From JAJRXC01 sp047639555 (GTDB taxonomy: Bacteria; Actinomycetota; Acidimicrobiia; Acidimicrobiales; Aldehydirespiratoraceae), in NCBI GenBank assembly GCA_047639555.1, contig JBLIOE010000014.1, positions 13,623 through 77,622 on the forward strand: a DNA stretch of 64,000 bases. The letters are read 5' to 3'. Shown piece after piece: positions 8,741 through 18,115 of the stretch (its first letter is position 1; each line of letters opens with the position of its first letter). A program made the position numbers and the translations under genes. A model generated the notes under the pieces. That model saw nothing but the letters and a program-made list of their open reading frames with translations, was not told the origin of the DNA and searched no databases.

Positions 8741-10236
8741 GCTTGGGCTCCCATCATCGATTCGCCGATTTCGGTGCGGCTGGCGGTGCGAGCGTCGAAC
8801 TCGCCGACGATTCGCCCCTCAACCATGACCAGAATTCGGTCGGCGAGAGCGAGGAGTTCATCGAGGTCTTCGGAGACCATCAAGACCGCAGTTCCGGCAT
8901 CGCGCTGCTCGAGCAGTAGGCGCTGGATTGCTCGCACGCCGGCGACGTCGAGACCGCGGGTTGGCTGGGACGCAACGACCACGTCGGGCTCGCCACTGAG
9001 CTCACGGCCGAGAAGGATTCGCTGCAGGTTGCCGCCCGAGAGCGACGCAAGCGGAAGATCCACGCGGCCGATCTTGACCCCGAACCGTTTGACGAGGTCG
9101 TCGGCGAACTTGCTCGCGGCGGACCAGGAGAGGAAAGGGCCTTTGCGCAGCTTCCGGTACTCGCGCATGACGGCGTTCTCGGCGAGGGGCAGCTTGGGGG
9201 CGAGGCCGACGCCGAGTCGGTCTTCGGGGACGTAAGCCAGGCCGGCGGCGAAGCGGGCCTGAGGCGGAGCGGTGGTGACGTCGGAGCCCATCACCGAGAT
9301 GGTGCCGGCATCGATTGTCTCGAGGCCGGCGATGGCATCGGTGAGCGCTCGTTGGCCGTTGCCCGCGACACCGGCAATGCCGACAATCTCGCCCGAACGA
9401 ACCTCGAGCGACACACCATCGACCGCGCGCAGGCCGCGGGCGTCGGTGACCTTGAGTCCTTTCACCGACATTGCGACGTCGCCGGGTGTCGTCAATCGGT
9501 CGGGTACGGGTGCCGATTCGACTTCGCCCACCATGAGTTTCGCGAGTTCGGTGGTGTCAACGTCGCTGATCGAGACGGACGTTGCGACCGTCGCTCCGCC
9601 GCGCAGCACGGTGGCTTCGTCGCAGAACGACGTGACTTCGTCGAGCTTGTGGCTGATGAAGATGATCGAACGACCGTCTTCGACCATACGACGAAGCACC
9701 TTGCCGAGTTCGACTGCTTCTTGCGGAGTGAGCACGGCGGTGGGCTCATCGAGGATCAGCACGCGGGCGTCGCGCCACAGCGCTTTGAGAATTTCGACTC
9801 GTTGGCGTTCGCCCATGCTGAGCTGCCATACGGGTCGGGTTGGTTCGGCATCGAAGCCAAACCGGGCCGCAAGGTCGGTGACCTGGCGGACAATCGCGCT
9901 CTGGGAAATGACCCGAGGGGCCGCACCGAGCACCACGTTTTCGGCCACCGTGAATGTGGGCACCAGACGAAACTCTTGGTGCACCATTCCGATGCCAGCA
10001 GCGATCGCATCGGCCGGCGAAGAGAACTTCTGCTCTTCGCCGTGGACACGAACCACTCCCTCGTCGGGGCGATACACCCCGGCGAGGCAATTCATCAGAG
10101 TCGTTTTCCCGGCGCCATTCTCACCGAGGACGGCGTGCACCGTGCCGGGGCGAACCGTGAGGCTCGCCCCGGCATTGGCGATGACGCCGGGAAAACGTTT
10201 CCAAATACCGTCGAGTTCGACGGCGGGATGACTCAC
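8737..10236 (-). CDS. ABC transporter ATP-binding protein with two nucleotide-binding domains
   Basis: 499 aa with two fused ABC domains. The first has Walker A GENGAGKTT, signature LSMGERQR and Walker B LILDEPTAVL. The second is degenerate in the way usual for this class: GVAGNGQRA in place of Walker A, signature LSGGNLQR, and VVASQPTRGLD at Walker B. The layout matches the YufO/RbsA type of import ATPases. It overlaps the substrate-binding lipoprotein gene upstream (10236-10233, ATGA) and the permease gene downstream (ATGA). Confidence 0.93.
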   Translation of the reverse strand: MSHPAVELDGIWKRFPGVIANAGASLTVRPGTVHAVLGENGAGKTTLMNCLAGVYRPDEGVVRVHGEEQKFSSPADAIAAGIGMVHQEFRLVPTFTVAENVVLGAAPRVISQSAIVRQVTDLAARFGFDAEPTRPVWQLSMGERQRVEILKALWRDARVLILDEPTAVLTPQEAVELGKVLRRMVEDGRSIIFISHKLDEVTSFCDEATVLRGGATVATSVSISDVDTTELAKLMVGEVESAPVPDRLTTPGDVAMSVKGLKVTDARGLRAVDGVSLEVRSGEIVGIAGVAGNGQRALTDAIAGLETIDAGTISVMGSDVTTAPPQARFAAGLAYVPEDRLGVGLAPKLPLAENAVMREYRKLRKGPFLSWSAASKFADDLVKRFGVKIGRVDLPLASLSGGNLQRILLGRELSGEPDVVVASQPTRGLDVAGVRAIQRLLLEQRDAGTAVLMVSEDLDELLALADRILVMVEGRIVGEFDARTASRTEIGESMMGAQA

Positions 10237-11441
10237 CCGATGGAGCCGACAACGCCTTCGACGAAGACCTGCATGCTCAGAAGTGCGAGCGTGCCTTCGT
10301 CGGCGAAGTCGGGCGGGACTTCACCGTCAGCGATGATTTCGTTGCCGTCTTGATCGTTGATTGGACCGGTGAAGGGGTCCCAGGTGCCGGCGATCATCTC
10401 ATCAGAGCGAGCACCGATGGTGTCGAGGGTCTCCTGTGAAACATCGTCGGCCCAGCTGCCAACCTGCACGAGTCCAGACTCCATACCCGGCCACTGGCCG
10501 CCACCGGCGAACGAGCCGTCAGCGACGGACTCGATTGCAGAGGAGTAGTACGGGCCCCAATCCCAGATGGCGGAACCGAGGTACGCCTCTGGAGCGAAGC
10601 GGCTCATGTCGGAGTTGTAGGACACCCAACGGGCGCCGGCGGCTTCGGCAACTTCACCGGCTGCGGTGGAGTCCTGATGCATGGCGATGACATCGGCGCC
10701 ACCGTCGATCAGGGCCTGGGCAGAGGCGCCTTCAACGGCGGGATCGAACCATGTGGAGGTCCAGTTGACCGTGACGGTTGCTTCGGGGTTCGCGGCGCGA
10801 ACACCGAGGGTGAAGGCGTTGATGCCGCGGACAACCTCAGGAATATCAAACGCCGCGACGTAGCCGATGTTGCCCGACTCGCTGGCCGCACCCGCGGCGA
10901 GGCCGGTGAGGTAACGGGCCTGGTAGATCCGGCCGAAGTAGTTGGCGAAGTTCGTGTCGTTGGACAGGTACCCGGTGGCGTGGAAGAACGCCACGTCGGG
11001 GAACTCTCCGGAGAGGGCTTCCATGGCATCCATGTAACCGAATGAGGTTGCGAAGATTGCGGTCGCACCGTCGGCGATGAAGTCACGAACGGCCTGGTCG
11101 AACTCAGGGCTGCCCTCGGCGACGTTGTTGATTGTCAGCGTTTCGGCGCCGGTTGTCTCGGCCGCAGCGATGCGACCTTGATCGTGGGCCCAGGTCCAGC
11201 CGGCGTCGCCAGGCTCACCGATGTAAACAAACGCGGCGATGACGTCGGACGCCGCCATGTCGCCGGGGTCTTCCGCTGGGTCTTCCGCTGGGTCTTCCGC
11301 AGGATCTTCGGCTGGGTCTTCCGCAGGGTCTTCCGCAGGATCTTCGGCTGGATCGGTTGTTGTGTCATCGTCGCCACAGGACGCCGCAACGAGTGCGAAG
11401 CCCAAGAGAATGGCGAGGACGAGTAGTAGTCGTCGTTTCAT
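10233..11441 (-). CDS. BMP-family substrate-binding lipoprotein of the ABC importer
   Basis: 402 aa. A lipoprotein signal (basic start, hydrophobic core, lipobox LVAASC with Cys at about residue 22) is followed by an acidic, proline-rich linker made of seven DPAE repeats. The periplasmic-binding fold of the Bmp/PnrA family begins near residue 65 (VIAAFVYIGEPGDAGW). Known family members bind purine nucleosides; here the ligand is inferred. First gene of the operon with the ATPase and two permeases. A strong Shine-Dalgarno GGAGGG (11456-11451) lies 9 nt before the ATG, unlike the many leaderless genes here, consistent with heavy translation of the binding protein. Confidence 0.9.
   Translation of the reverse strand: MKRRLLLVLAILLGFALVAASCGDDDTTTDPAEDPAEDPAEDPAEDPAEDPAEDPAEDPGDMAASDVIAAFVYIGEPGDAGWTWAHDQGRIAAAETTGAETLTINNVAEGSPEFDQAVRDFIADGATAIFATSFGYMDAMEALSGEFPDVAFFHATGYLSNDTNFANYFGRIYQARYLTGLAAGAASESGNIGYVAAFDIPEVVRGINAFTLGVRAANPEATVTVNWTSTWFDPAVEGASAQALIDGGADVIAMHQDSTAAGEVAEAAGARWVSYNSDMSRFAPEAYLGSAIWDWGPYYSSAIESVADGSFAGGGQWPGMESGLVQVGSWADDVSQETLDTIGARSDEMIAGTWDPFTGPINDQDGNEIIADGEVPPDFADEGTLALLSMQVFVEGVVGSIG
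11271..11354. repeat. 12-bp tandem repeat, 7 copies, inside the BMP lipoprotein gene
   Basis: Seven in-frame 12-bp units encode DPAE on the minus strand. Units differ at a few third positions (ttccgctgg or ttccgcagg or ttcggctgg, then gtc or atc). The array makes the flexible linker between the lipid anchor and the binding domain, and can change length in frame by slippage. Confidence 0.9.
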
Positions 11442-11540
11442 GAGATGGTTCCCTCCAAGGTGAACAATTCGGATGAAAACATAGGTGATATACGTGATCT
11501 GTCAACCTGTCGGGCGGGATATTTCTCTGGGTGATTTCTC

Positions 11541-12254
11541 ATGACTGAATCAACCGATCTGGCCGACTTTGCGACGATGGTCTCGCCGGGCGCGAAAGAG
11601 TGCATCTCTCTCGTTGGCGGGGGCGGGAAGACGACGCTGTTGTTTGCCTTGGGCGAGCAGCTGTCGGGAACCGTTGTGCTCTCTACGACCACAAAAATGG
11701 GAACCGATCGGACCGAGGGATACGTCCCGTTGATCGACCCGTCGCCGGCTGAACTCTCGCTCGCGCTTGATCGCGACCGGGTCGTCCTGACGTGGAAGGC
11801 AGACGAGGAACATCGCGCCGTGGGCTACTCCGCGGACGAAGCAACGGGTTTTGTGGCGCTGGCCGACTACGTCATTCTGGAAGCCGATGGCTCCCGGCGC
11901 CGACCGTTCAAGGCGCCCGCGGCGCATGAGCCGGTCATCCCGGCGGCAACAACTTTGCTACTTGCCTGCGTCGGCACGGCCGCCTTACACGGGGTGATCA
12001 GCGACGTTTGTCATCGCCCCGACGAGGTCGCGGCGGTGGCGAAATGCGGAACCGGCGATCGACTCACTCCGGAGCGCCTCGCCGTGGTGCTGACGAGCTC
12101 AAGCGGGTCCAGGAAGGATTGCCCGCCGTCGGCTCGTTTCGTTGTGGTGATGAATCAGGTCGGTGCCGAGCACACGAACGATGTTGCCGTGCTCCGAGCG
12201 TCACTCGATCCAGCTGTTGAGTTAGTTGCGGTCGCAAGACAAGAAAGTCCCTAA
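11541..12254 (+). CDS. YqeC-like P-loop protein (putative molybdenum hydroxylase accessory)
   Basis: 237 aa. An N-terminal P-loop LVGGGGKTTLLFAL (about residues 24-37) is followed by STTTKM and, further on, VILEADGSRRRPFKAP, a pattern typical of the YqeC family. Some genomes keep YqeC beside selenium-dependent or other molybdenum hydroxylases such as xanthine dehydrogenase; its biochemical role is unsettled. None of those enzymes lies in this window. It is divergent from the nucleoside-type importer, which could hint at a purine link (inference). The 99-bp gap upstream contains AT-rich sequence suitable for the two promoters. Confidence 0.75.
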   Translation: MTESTDLADFATMVSPGAKECISLVGGGGKTTLLFALGEQLSGTVVLSTTTKMGTDRTEGYVPLIDPSPAELSLALDRDRVVLTWKADEEHRAVGYSADEATGFVALADYVILEADGSRRRPFKAPAAHEPVIPAATTLLLACVGTAALHGVISDVCHRPDEVAAVAKCGTGDRLTPERLAVVLTSSSGSRKDCPPSARFVVVMNQVGAEHTNDVAVLRASLDPAVELVAVARQESP

Positions 12255-12391
12255 ACACCCCGCCGGTGCCCCAAATGTCAGCGAACGATCGTGCCGACAT
12301 CGATTGCGTTCGTCAACCTCAATCACTCGGCAAGTTGTCTCGGAGTGGGTGGGTCGTCGCCGCCCGCCCTTGATTCGACAAACCCGACAGT

Positions 12392-13243
12392 TCACTCCAG
12401 ATGGGACGCCAGGTCTGCCGCGAGCTGCGGAATCTCGTTGCTGATGCTGAGATGAGCATGGTCGGGAAACAAGACCAGACTCGCGTTTGGAATGAGTTCG
12501 GCGGTGTGGCGGCTGTGGGCGGCAGGAACGTTCGTGTCGGCCTCGCCCTGAAGCACTCGTACAGGCGCGGTGATTGTCGCGGGGTCGAAAGCCCACGGCC
12601 TTCCGAGTACATGCATGTCCTGTGCCATTCCGGCGACCCCTTGACGGAACGCTTCAGTAACCATCGCGATGATGCCCTCGAGGTTCGACTCCTCGGCCAG
12701 CCAGGCGGCATCGGCAGGTCCGGGTTCGCCCGGGCGAGGGAAATACCTCGAGCCATCGGCCCCGTAATGCGCCTCACACCATGCCGTCGCCGCGTTCTCA
12801 TCGTCCAGCCCGAACATGATCAGATCCTCTTCGTCCAGGCCGTCTGCGGCACCAGGCCAGGCCATATCGGTCAACCCGGCGACGATCCCGGCGCTGGCGA
12901 CTCGTAGTTGTAAAAGTGAGGCGCAAGCCACCGCGTACGGCCCGCCAGCGGAGTACCCCATCACCGCAAAACGTTCCGCCTCTAGATGGTCGGCAAGCGC
13001 AGCGACGTCGGCCGGCCAATCGTTGAGGGCTCGCCCCGGTTGGGCAGTGGAACCCCCGATTCCAGGACGATCAGGCGCGACCACCCGTACACCGAGGGAG
13101 TTGAACGAGTCGTCGTGGCCGACGACGTCGAGGCGGCTGGTCGGAGAGCCGTGGAAGTAGATGACGAGCGGTCCGTCGGAGAGGCCGCAGTCGGTGTAGG
13201 CGAGCGAGCGGCCGTCGGCCAGGATCATGGATGCATCGAGCAT
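12392..13243 (-). CDS. alpha/beta hydrolase
   Basis: 283 aa. HGSPTSR (about residue 31) forms the oxyanion region, the nucleophile is in GYSAGGP (about 95), an Asp lies in GEADTNVP, and the final His is in DHAHLS. It belongs to the large group of monoacyl esterases, haloalkane dehalogenases and C-C hydrolases; the substrate cannot be given. The start is supported by TACGTT at 13256-13251, 7 nt upstream of the ATG. It stands alone: the 137-bp gap on its 3' side (12255-12391) shows no gene or clear terminator, and the 126-bp gap upstream (13244-13369) holds only this promoter. Confidence 0.85.
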   Translation of the reverse strand: MLDASMILADGRSLAYTDCGLSDGPLVIYFHGSPTSRLDVVGHDDSFNSLGVRVVAPDRPGIGGSTAQPGRALNDWPADVAALADHLEAERFAVMGYSAGGPYAVACASLLQLRVASAGIVAGLTDMAWPGAADGLDEEDLIMFGLDDENAATAWCEAHYGADGSRYFPRPGEPGPADAAWLAEESNLEGIIAMVTEAFRQGVAGMAQDMHVLGRPWAFDPATITAPVRVLQGEADTNVPAAHSRHTAELIPNASLVLFPDHAHLSISNEIPQLAADLASHLE

Positions 13244-13369
13244 CCGACCGAACGTAGTCCAGCGTGAAAGTGGCCGTCAGAGTGGTCTGGTCGTGTTGAT
13301 CGCGTAATAGGGGTGAGTAGATCGCTCGCAGCGTGCGCCGGCCGCATCCGCAACCGCCAGCCTCGACGA

Positions 13370-14215
13370 TCAGCCCCGCGGGGGTTTGCGCTCGCGGAAG
13401 AAGAAGTCCTCCGCGTTCGTGCGCAGGAACTTCTCAAGCACGCCGTCTCGTAGGTCGAGCTGCTCGGCCTCCTCGATCACGCGTTTCATCGGCAGCACCG
13501 GGTGGTCACTGGCGAACATCACTTTGTTTTTGCCGCGCGTGTTCATGAAATGCACGAACTCGTCGGGGAAGTGTCGCGGCGAATACGCCGACGTCATGAT
13601 CGACAGATTGGCGTACTTGATCATTAGGCGCATCGCGGTGCCCCACCACGGATCGGCGCCATGGGCCATGCAGAGCCGAAGGTCGGGGAACCGGTAACAG
13701 ATGCGGTCGAGGTGGATTGGGTCCTGGCACTCGCCCGGGACCGGCGGGCCCGGCAAGCCGGTGTTGATCGAGAGGGGGAGATCGAGCTCAACACACTTTG
13801 CGTAGAGCGGGTAGTAGAGGGCGTCGCTCGGTGGAATATCAAGATCGAAGGGCACGACCCTCGCCATGGTGACCGGATATTCAGCGACCAGATCCTCGAG
13901 CCGCCACAACTCGCGCATCAGCTTCTGCGGCCGCACATACGCCGCCAGCGAGAACCGATCGGGCCGCTTCTCGACGAACTCCAGAACGGTCGGCTCGGGC
14001 TTGTAGACGCTCGTCGAGATCACGGCTCGTTCGACGCCCGCTTCGTCCATCTGTTCGATGGTCTCCTCGATCGACAACGACTTGAAGAAGTCGTCGCCGC
14101 CATTGAAGTAGTCCTCTTTGACTCGTTTGAGGTATTCCACGGGGATGCCCGCGCCCATATTGACGTTGACCCAGAGGTCGATAGCGCGGTGATTCGAGGA
14201 GAGGTGGTTGTTCAT
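13370..14215 (-). CDS. amidohydrolase-2 family protein (COG2159-like)
   Basis: 281 aa TIM-barrel amidohydrolase related to the product at 1479-2396. The late metal or catalytic Asp is present (ASDHPVLP) as is the His in MAHGADPWW, but the N-terminal HxH is replaced (IDLWVN). A canonical HxH-dependent metal site is therefore doubtful. AAGGACAG upstream acts as a Shine-Dalgarno (AAGGA, 5 nt from the ATG). It lies 25 bp downstream of the beta-propeller lipoprotein gene on the same strand and is probably the last gene of that operon. Confidence 0.83.
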   Translation of the reverse strand: MNNHLSSNHRAIDLWVNVNMGAGIPVEYLKRVKEDYFNGGDDFFKSLSIEETIEQMDEAGVERAVISTSVYKPEPTVLEFVEKRPDRFSLAAYVRPQKLMRELWRLEDLVAEYPVTMARVVPFDLDIPPSDALYYPLYAKCVELDLPLSINTGLPGPPVPGECQDPIHLDRICYRFPDLRLCMAHGADPWWGTAMRLMIKYANLSIMTSAYSPRHFPDEFVHFMNTRGKNKVMFASDHPVLPMKRVIEEAEQLDLRDGVLEKFLRTNAEDFFFRERKPPRG

Positions 14216-14240
14216 GACTGTCCTTCACGGGATAACGCGG

Positions 14241-17144
14241 TCACGGAATAACACTGACGGCGTCGGGGAAACGAAGGCCGTCGTCGATGACCTCTGGCGG
14301 TTGGGGGTCACCGTCGACGAAGCGAATGACTCGCACGGTGCCGATGGCATTGCCGGGGCCGACGCTGCCACTGTCGTGCAGGACGATCGCGAGGTCGGCG
14401 TACCAGAGCGTTCCGTCGGCAGTGACCGTGAGCCCGTTGGGCGTCCCGGTGGAGAACGGTTCGGAGCCGAAGGTCTCGCCTTCAGGGGGCCGCAGGATCT
14501 CGCGAACGAACTGGCCGTCGGCGTTGTATTCGTTGATGACGCCCGTGAAGACCGATGACACGTACCAGCCGCCATTGGGCGACGGCGCGATGCCGCTCGT
14601 GATCCCGAGCGCGCCGTCGGCGGGGTTGATGAACAGCTCGCTCGTGGTGGGGAGATCGCATTCGTCGAGCGAGGTGGGGAGGTTCGTGTAACGGCTTACG
14701 CCGGGACCGCGAGCAGCTGCGACCAACACAGTGTCGCCATCGACGGCGATCTGCTGGGCCGTGGCAATCGCGATGTCGACCTTGCAGTGGTCGGTAATCT
14801 CGCCGACGTACGACGCTGCGCCGGCGTCGCTATCGGGCGGGAAGAACATCATCAGCTGACCAGTGGCGTCGCCGGTCGCCTGGTTACCGACATCAGTCAG
14901 AACGACTCGCCCACCGGACAAGACGCCGCACCCAAACATTTCGGGTTGGCTGTCAGCGGGCTGATACGTCGGTATGAGCTTGCCGATTTGTTCAGCATGG
15001 AACTCGCCGATGCGGTCGCCGGAGAGGGAGAAGATCCCCCATCCTGGTGGAAGATCCGGCTGCCCCGTGTCTTCGCCAGCGATGAATGTGTGGTCGTCGA
15101 GGAAGCAGACTTGGGCGTTGATATCGCGGCCGTTGTCGGGGTCGTCGTTGGCGTTCTGGATCAGTAGTTGTTGGCGGCCGTCGAGTGTGTAGGCGACGAG
15201 GTCGTTGCCCTGCCCGGAGAAAACGACATGCCCAGCGTCGGGGTCGACGTCGAGGAGCGCGGTTTGGAGTGGGGGCGAGAACGCGATCGTGTCCACCAAC
15301 CGGGAGAAGCCGTCGCCCGCCTCGGGGACCGTGTCAGCAGAAGCAATCGCCAGCACGCTGATGCGGTTGTAGCTCGCACCCGGATTGGGCACAGTCGTTC
15401 CGGTGCAGGTTCCTGCTTCGTCGAGCACGCAGAGGAATCCTCCGTTTGGGTCGTCGTCGCGTTCGGAAATCATCACGCCGAATGCGGTGGCCCCGACGGC
15501 GGCAGCGTCGCTGCCCTCACGAATCCATGCGCTTGGATCGCCGAGTCCGCTGCTTGTCACCGAGATCTCGAAGGGGTCCGCTTGGAACGTCATTGTGAGC
15601 TCGGGCGCCGTGCCCGCCGGGGGGTCTTTGATTCCGAAGGTCAAGGAACAGGGCTGATCGATGCAGTCGCCGCTGGCGTCGACCAGCCTGACCGGTTCGC
15701 CGGCGGTCGGTGCGGTGGGCGTCGCCTCCGGCGGCACGAAGGTAACGACCGCGTCGGGATCGACGGAGAAACGAAAGACGCCACTACTGGCCGACGGTCC
15801 GGCGCTGCCCGGCTCGCGGAAACCTGCTACCGCCCAAACGTCATCACCGACGGCCGCGATTCCGCCGCTGGCCAACGCGCCGAGCGGGTGTGACCATCGC
15901 ATGTCGCCAGTTTTGAGATCCACGGCGCGAAGCAGGGTGTCGATCGATGCGACGAACGCAAGGTCGCCGACAATCGTGGTTGGCGCGAAACTCGGTTCGA
16001 CCGCCAGCTGTTGCCATCTGATGGCTCCGGTGTCGGCATCGATCGCATGAAGACAGGGGCACGGGCCGACCGCGGTGGCGCCCACGATGACACCGTCACC
16101 GACCGCGGCGGGACCGATGAAGCCGCCGCTGGCGAAGTTCGGCCGTATGAAGCCATCCTCGGTCGCGGTCGTTGACCAGACGATCTCGCCGGTGTCGCGG
16201 TCAACGGCGTAGTAGGTCGCGTCCTTGTTGCCGAGACCGACGAGGGCCCGACCGGAGCTCGTCGTGAAGAGGTTCGGAGCACCGGCAAAGTCGGCGTCTC
16301 GGTCGTTCTTTTCATCGTGGGGTTGGAACGACCACACGGCGTCGCCGGTGTTGGCATCGATGGCAATGAGCGCCTCGCTGAACTCGTTCCAGCCTTCTCT
16401 CGCGGTCGGACAGTTTGCGGTGCCGAAGAACACGAGCTCGCGCTCGGGATCGAGCGTTGGTGTGCCCCAGACGCCGCCGCAGCCGTTGCGTTGCCCCTTC
16501 TCCGGGTCGAAGTACCAGAGTTCCGCGCCGCTTTCGATGTCGAGGGCGAGAACTCCCGAGCGCAGCGGGGCGCCATGGGCGTCGAAGCCGACGATCACTG
16601 CGTTCCCGGCCAGCAGAGGCGAACCGAGAACCTCCCCGAAGTCGTCGTTGGTTACCCGGTGCGCCCATCGCTCGCGGCCATCGGTCGGGTCAAGGGCGTA
16701 GACGGTGTCCCCGGCAGCCACGATGACGGCCGGCTCCGAACGTTCAGTCGAATACGCGACACTCCCGGAGATCTGACCTCCGTATTGCCGTGGGTTGAGC
16801 GCCATCTGCTGGCGCCATTGCTCGGCCCCGGTCTCGGCGTCGAGTGAGTACACAACACCGGCCCAGTCGCCCACAAATAGCGAGCCCTCGACGACAACCG
16901 GCGAACCGCTGACGACATCGTCAGTATTGAAGAACCAGATTGGCCGGAGCTCATCGACGTTGTCTGTCGTAATGGAGGTGTTGCAGCTCTGGAACGATCG
17001 CCCGCTCGTGCCGCCGAAGGTTGGCCACTGGCACTCGGCATCTGCGTCGGCGACGCTAGCGAGTTCGACTCGTGGCAGCGGGTTGTCGGCCGCACAGGCA
17101 CTCGCAAGGAGAAGGAACGAGACGGCGACGATGACCCGCCGCAT
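14241..17144 (-). CDS. PQQ-type beta-propeller lipoprotein
   Basis: 967 aa. A lipoprotein signal ends in the lipobox LASAC (Cys about 17). Residues about 45-450 carry repeated pyrrolo-quinoline-quinone-type propeller blades (for example SLDAETGAEQW, ALDPTDGRERW, AVDRDTGEIVW), as in quinoproteins and BamB-like proteins. Residues about 600-967 look like a second propeller of the NHL/SMP-30 sort (GWYVSSVFTGVINEYNADG). No cytochrome motif CxxCH was seen. It probably acts on the outer face of the membrane as an oxidoreductase or a scaffold; function unassigned. Its start overlaps the stop of the MaoC-like gene by one base (TAATG), so it is coupled to acyl-CoA genes upstream. Confidence 0.8.
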   Translation of the reverse strand: MRRVIVAVSFLLLASACAADNPLPRVELASVADADAECQWPTFGGTSGRSFQSCNTSITTDNVDELRPIWFFNTDDVVSGSPVVVEGSLFVGDWAGVVYSLDAETGAEQWRQQMALNPRQYGGQISGSVAYSTERSEPAVIVAAGDTVYALDPTDGRERWAHRVTNDDFGEVLGSPLLAGNAVIVGFDAHGAPLRSGVLALDIESGAELWYFDPEKGQRNGCGGVWGTPTLDPERELVFFGTANCPTAREGWNEFSEALIAIDANTGDAVWSFQPHDEKNDRDADFAGAPNLFTTSSGRALVGLGNKDATYYAVDRDTGEIVWSTTATEDGFIRPNFASGGFIGPAAVGDGVIVGATAVGPCPCLHAIDADTGAIRWQQLAVEPSFAPTTIVGDLAFVASIDTLLRAVDLKTGDMRWSHPLGALASGGIAAVGDDVWAVAGFREPGSAGPSASSGVFRFSVDPDAVVTFVPPEATPTAPTAGEPVRLVDASGDCIDQPCSLTFGIKDPPAGTAPELTMTFQADPFEISVTSSGLGDPSAWIREGSDAAAVGATAFGVMISERDDDPNGGFLCVLDEAGTCTGTTVPNPGASYNRISVLAIASADTVPEAGDGFSRLVDTIAFSPPLQTALLDVDPDAGHVVFSGQGNDLVAYTLDGRQQLLIQNANDDPDNGRDINAQVCFLDDHTFIAGEDTGQPDLPPGWGIFSLSGDRIGEFHAEQIGKLIPTYQPADSQPEMFGCGVLSGGRVVLTDVGNQATGDATGQLMMFFPPDSDAGAASYVGEITDHCKVDIAIATAQQIAVDGDTVLVAAARGPGVSRYTNLPTSLDECDLPTTSELFINPADGALGITSGIAPSPNGGWYVSSVFTGVINEYNADGQFVREILRPPEGETFGSEPFSTGTPNGLTVTADGTLWYADLAIVLHDSGSVGPGNAIGTVRVIRFVDGDPQPPEVIDDGLRFPDAVSVIP

Positions 17145-18115
17145 TACGGGGCGACCGCCACGAGTGTCCAGTCGAGGACTTTCGAGTCTTCGTCACGGTG
17201 GGCGAAGCCCTCGATCCGGATGGCGAACGCCCGTCCGTTTCCGGCTGGCGCGATCTCGATCAGCGTGTGTTGGAACGACAGCAGGTCGCCCTCGAACGCC
17301 GGTCCGGTGTGGTCACACCCGTGCCAACCAACGACGGTCGCCATCCCGGGCAGAACTCGCGAGAGTGAGGCCTGGGCGAGGCCCACGACGTGCCCGCCGT
17401 AGACAAGGCGCTCGGGGTACGGCGATTTCTCGACATCGCGGTGCACCATCGCGAGGTTGTGCGTGAGCCGGACGAGGCCGGTCGCGTTGTCGATGATGTC
17501 GCGGGTGGCGTCGACAACCGTCTCGCCCTCGGCCCAGGTAGTTGGCGGTCCCAGCGGCGCGAAGTCCCAGGCTGCGGGTACGAGCGCGGCGTAGGAAGCG
17601 AGGTCCAGCTCCGAGTCACTGCCGAGGTCGTCGGTGTGGCCGGGAGCGGCGTCGTGTTTCGCCTGCGGGAGCATCGGGCAGCGCTGATACTCGATCGCCG
17701 GTTCGCCATTGGCGGTCGTGACAATGTCGACGAGAACCTTCCCGCGACGGTGGCGGCCTTCTTTGTACGAACCGTCGGAGAGAGCAGTAACGGTGACGAC
17801 GGTGGCCATCGAGTCACCAAGGAATACGGGTCGAACAATTCGCACATCTCGGTAGAACAGGTTGGCGATTGCCCGTCGGCTGATTGTCGTGCTCTGCCCG
17901 ATCGACAGCTGCATCAGAAGGCCAGCGCTGACCAACCGACCCTCGCGACCTGTGACCGCTTTCGACACCTGGGCGTCAAGCGCCATTGGCAGCCGCTCGC
18001 CAACCCACGACTGGTAGAGCGCCGCCATCCCCGCGTCGAGCGTGACGGCGGGCTGGCGAGGCAGCTCTTCTCCGACGGAGAGTTGGTCGTAGAAGGGCCC
18101 GTCCAGCGGAATCAT
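17144..18115 (-). CDS. MaoC-like double hot-dog hydratase/dehydratase
   Basis: 323 aa with two hot-dog halves: about residues 10-150 (GRLVSAGLLMQLS helix) and about 180-320 (the segment LVYGGHVVGLAQA follows a region matching the MaoC hydratase helix). Such proteins hydrate enoyl-CoAs or act on methyl-branched mesaconyl-type CoA thioesters. The usual HG at the hydratase motif reads GGH here, so activity should be treated with caution. It overlaps the acyl-CoA dehydrogenase gene by ATGA (18115-18112), suggesting that the dehydrogenase makes the enoyl-CoA that this protein takes. Confidence 0.75.
   Translation of the reverse strand: MIPLDGPFYDQLSVGEELPRQPAVTLDAGMAALYQSWVGERLPMALDAQVSKAVTGREGRLVSAGLLMQLSIGQSTTISRRAIANLFYRDVRIVRPVFLGDSMATVVTVTALSDGSYKEGRHRRGKVLVDIVTTANGEPAIEYQRCPMLPQAKHDAAPGHTDDLGSDSELDLASYAALVPAAWDFAPLGPPTTWAEGETVVDATRDIIDNATGLVRLTHNLAMVHRDVEKSPYPERLVYGGHVVGLAQASLSRVLPGMATVVGWHGCDHTGPAFEGDLLSFQHTLIEIAPAGNGRAFAIRIEGFAHRDEDSKVLDWTLVAVAP

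Noticed and set aside
11271..11354. Possible CRISPR-like or regulatory repeat
   Set aside because: Units are 12 bp, contiguous and in frame, encoding a DPAE linker; there are no spacers.
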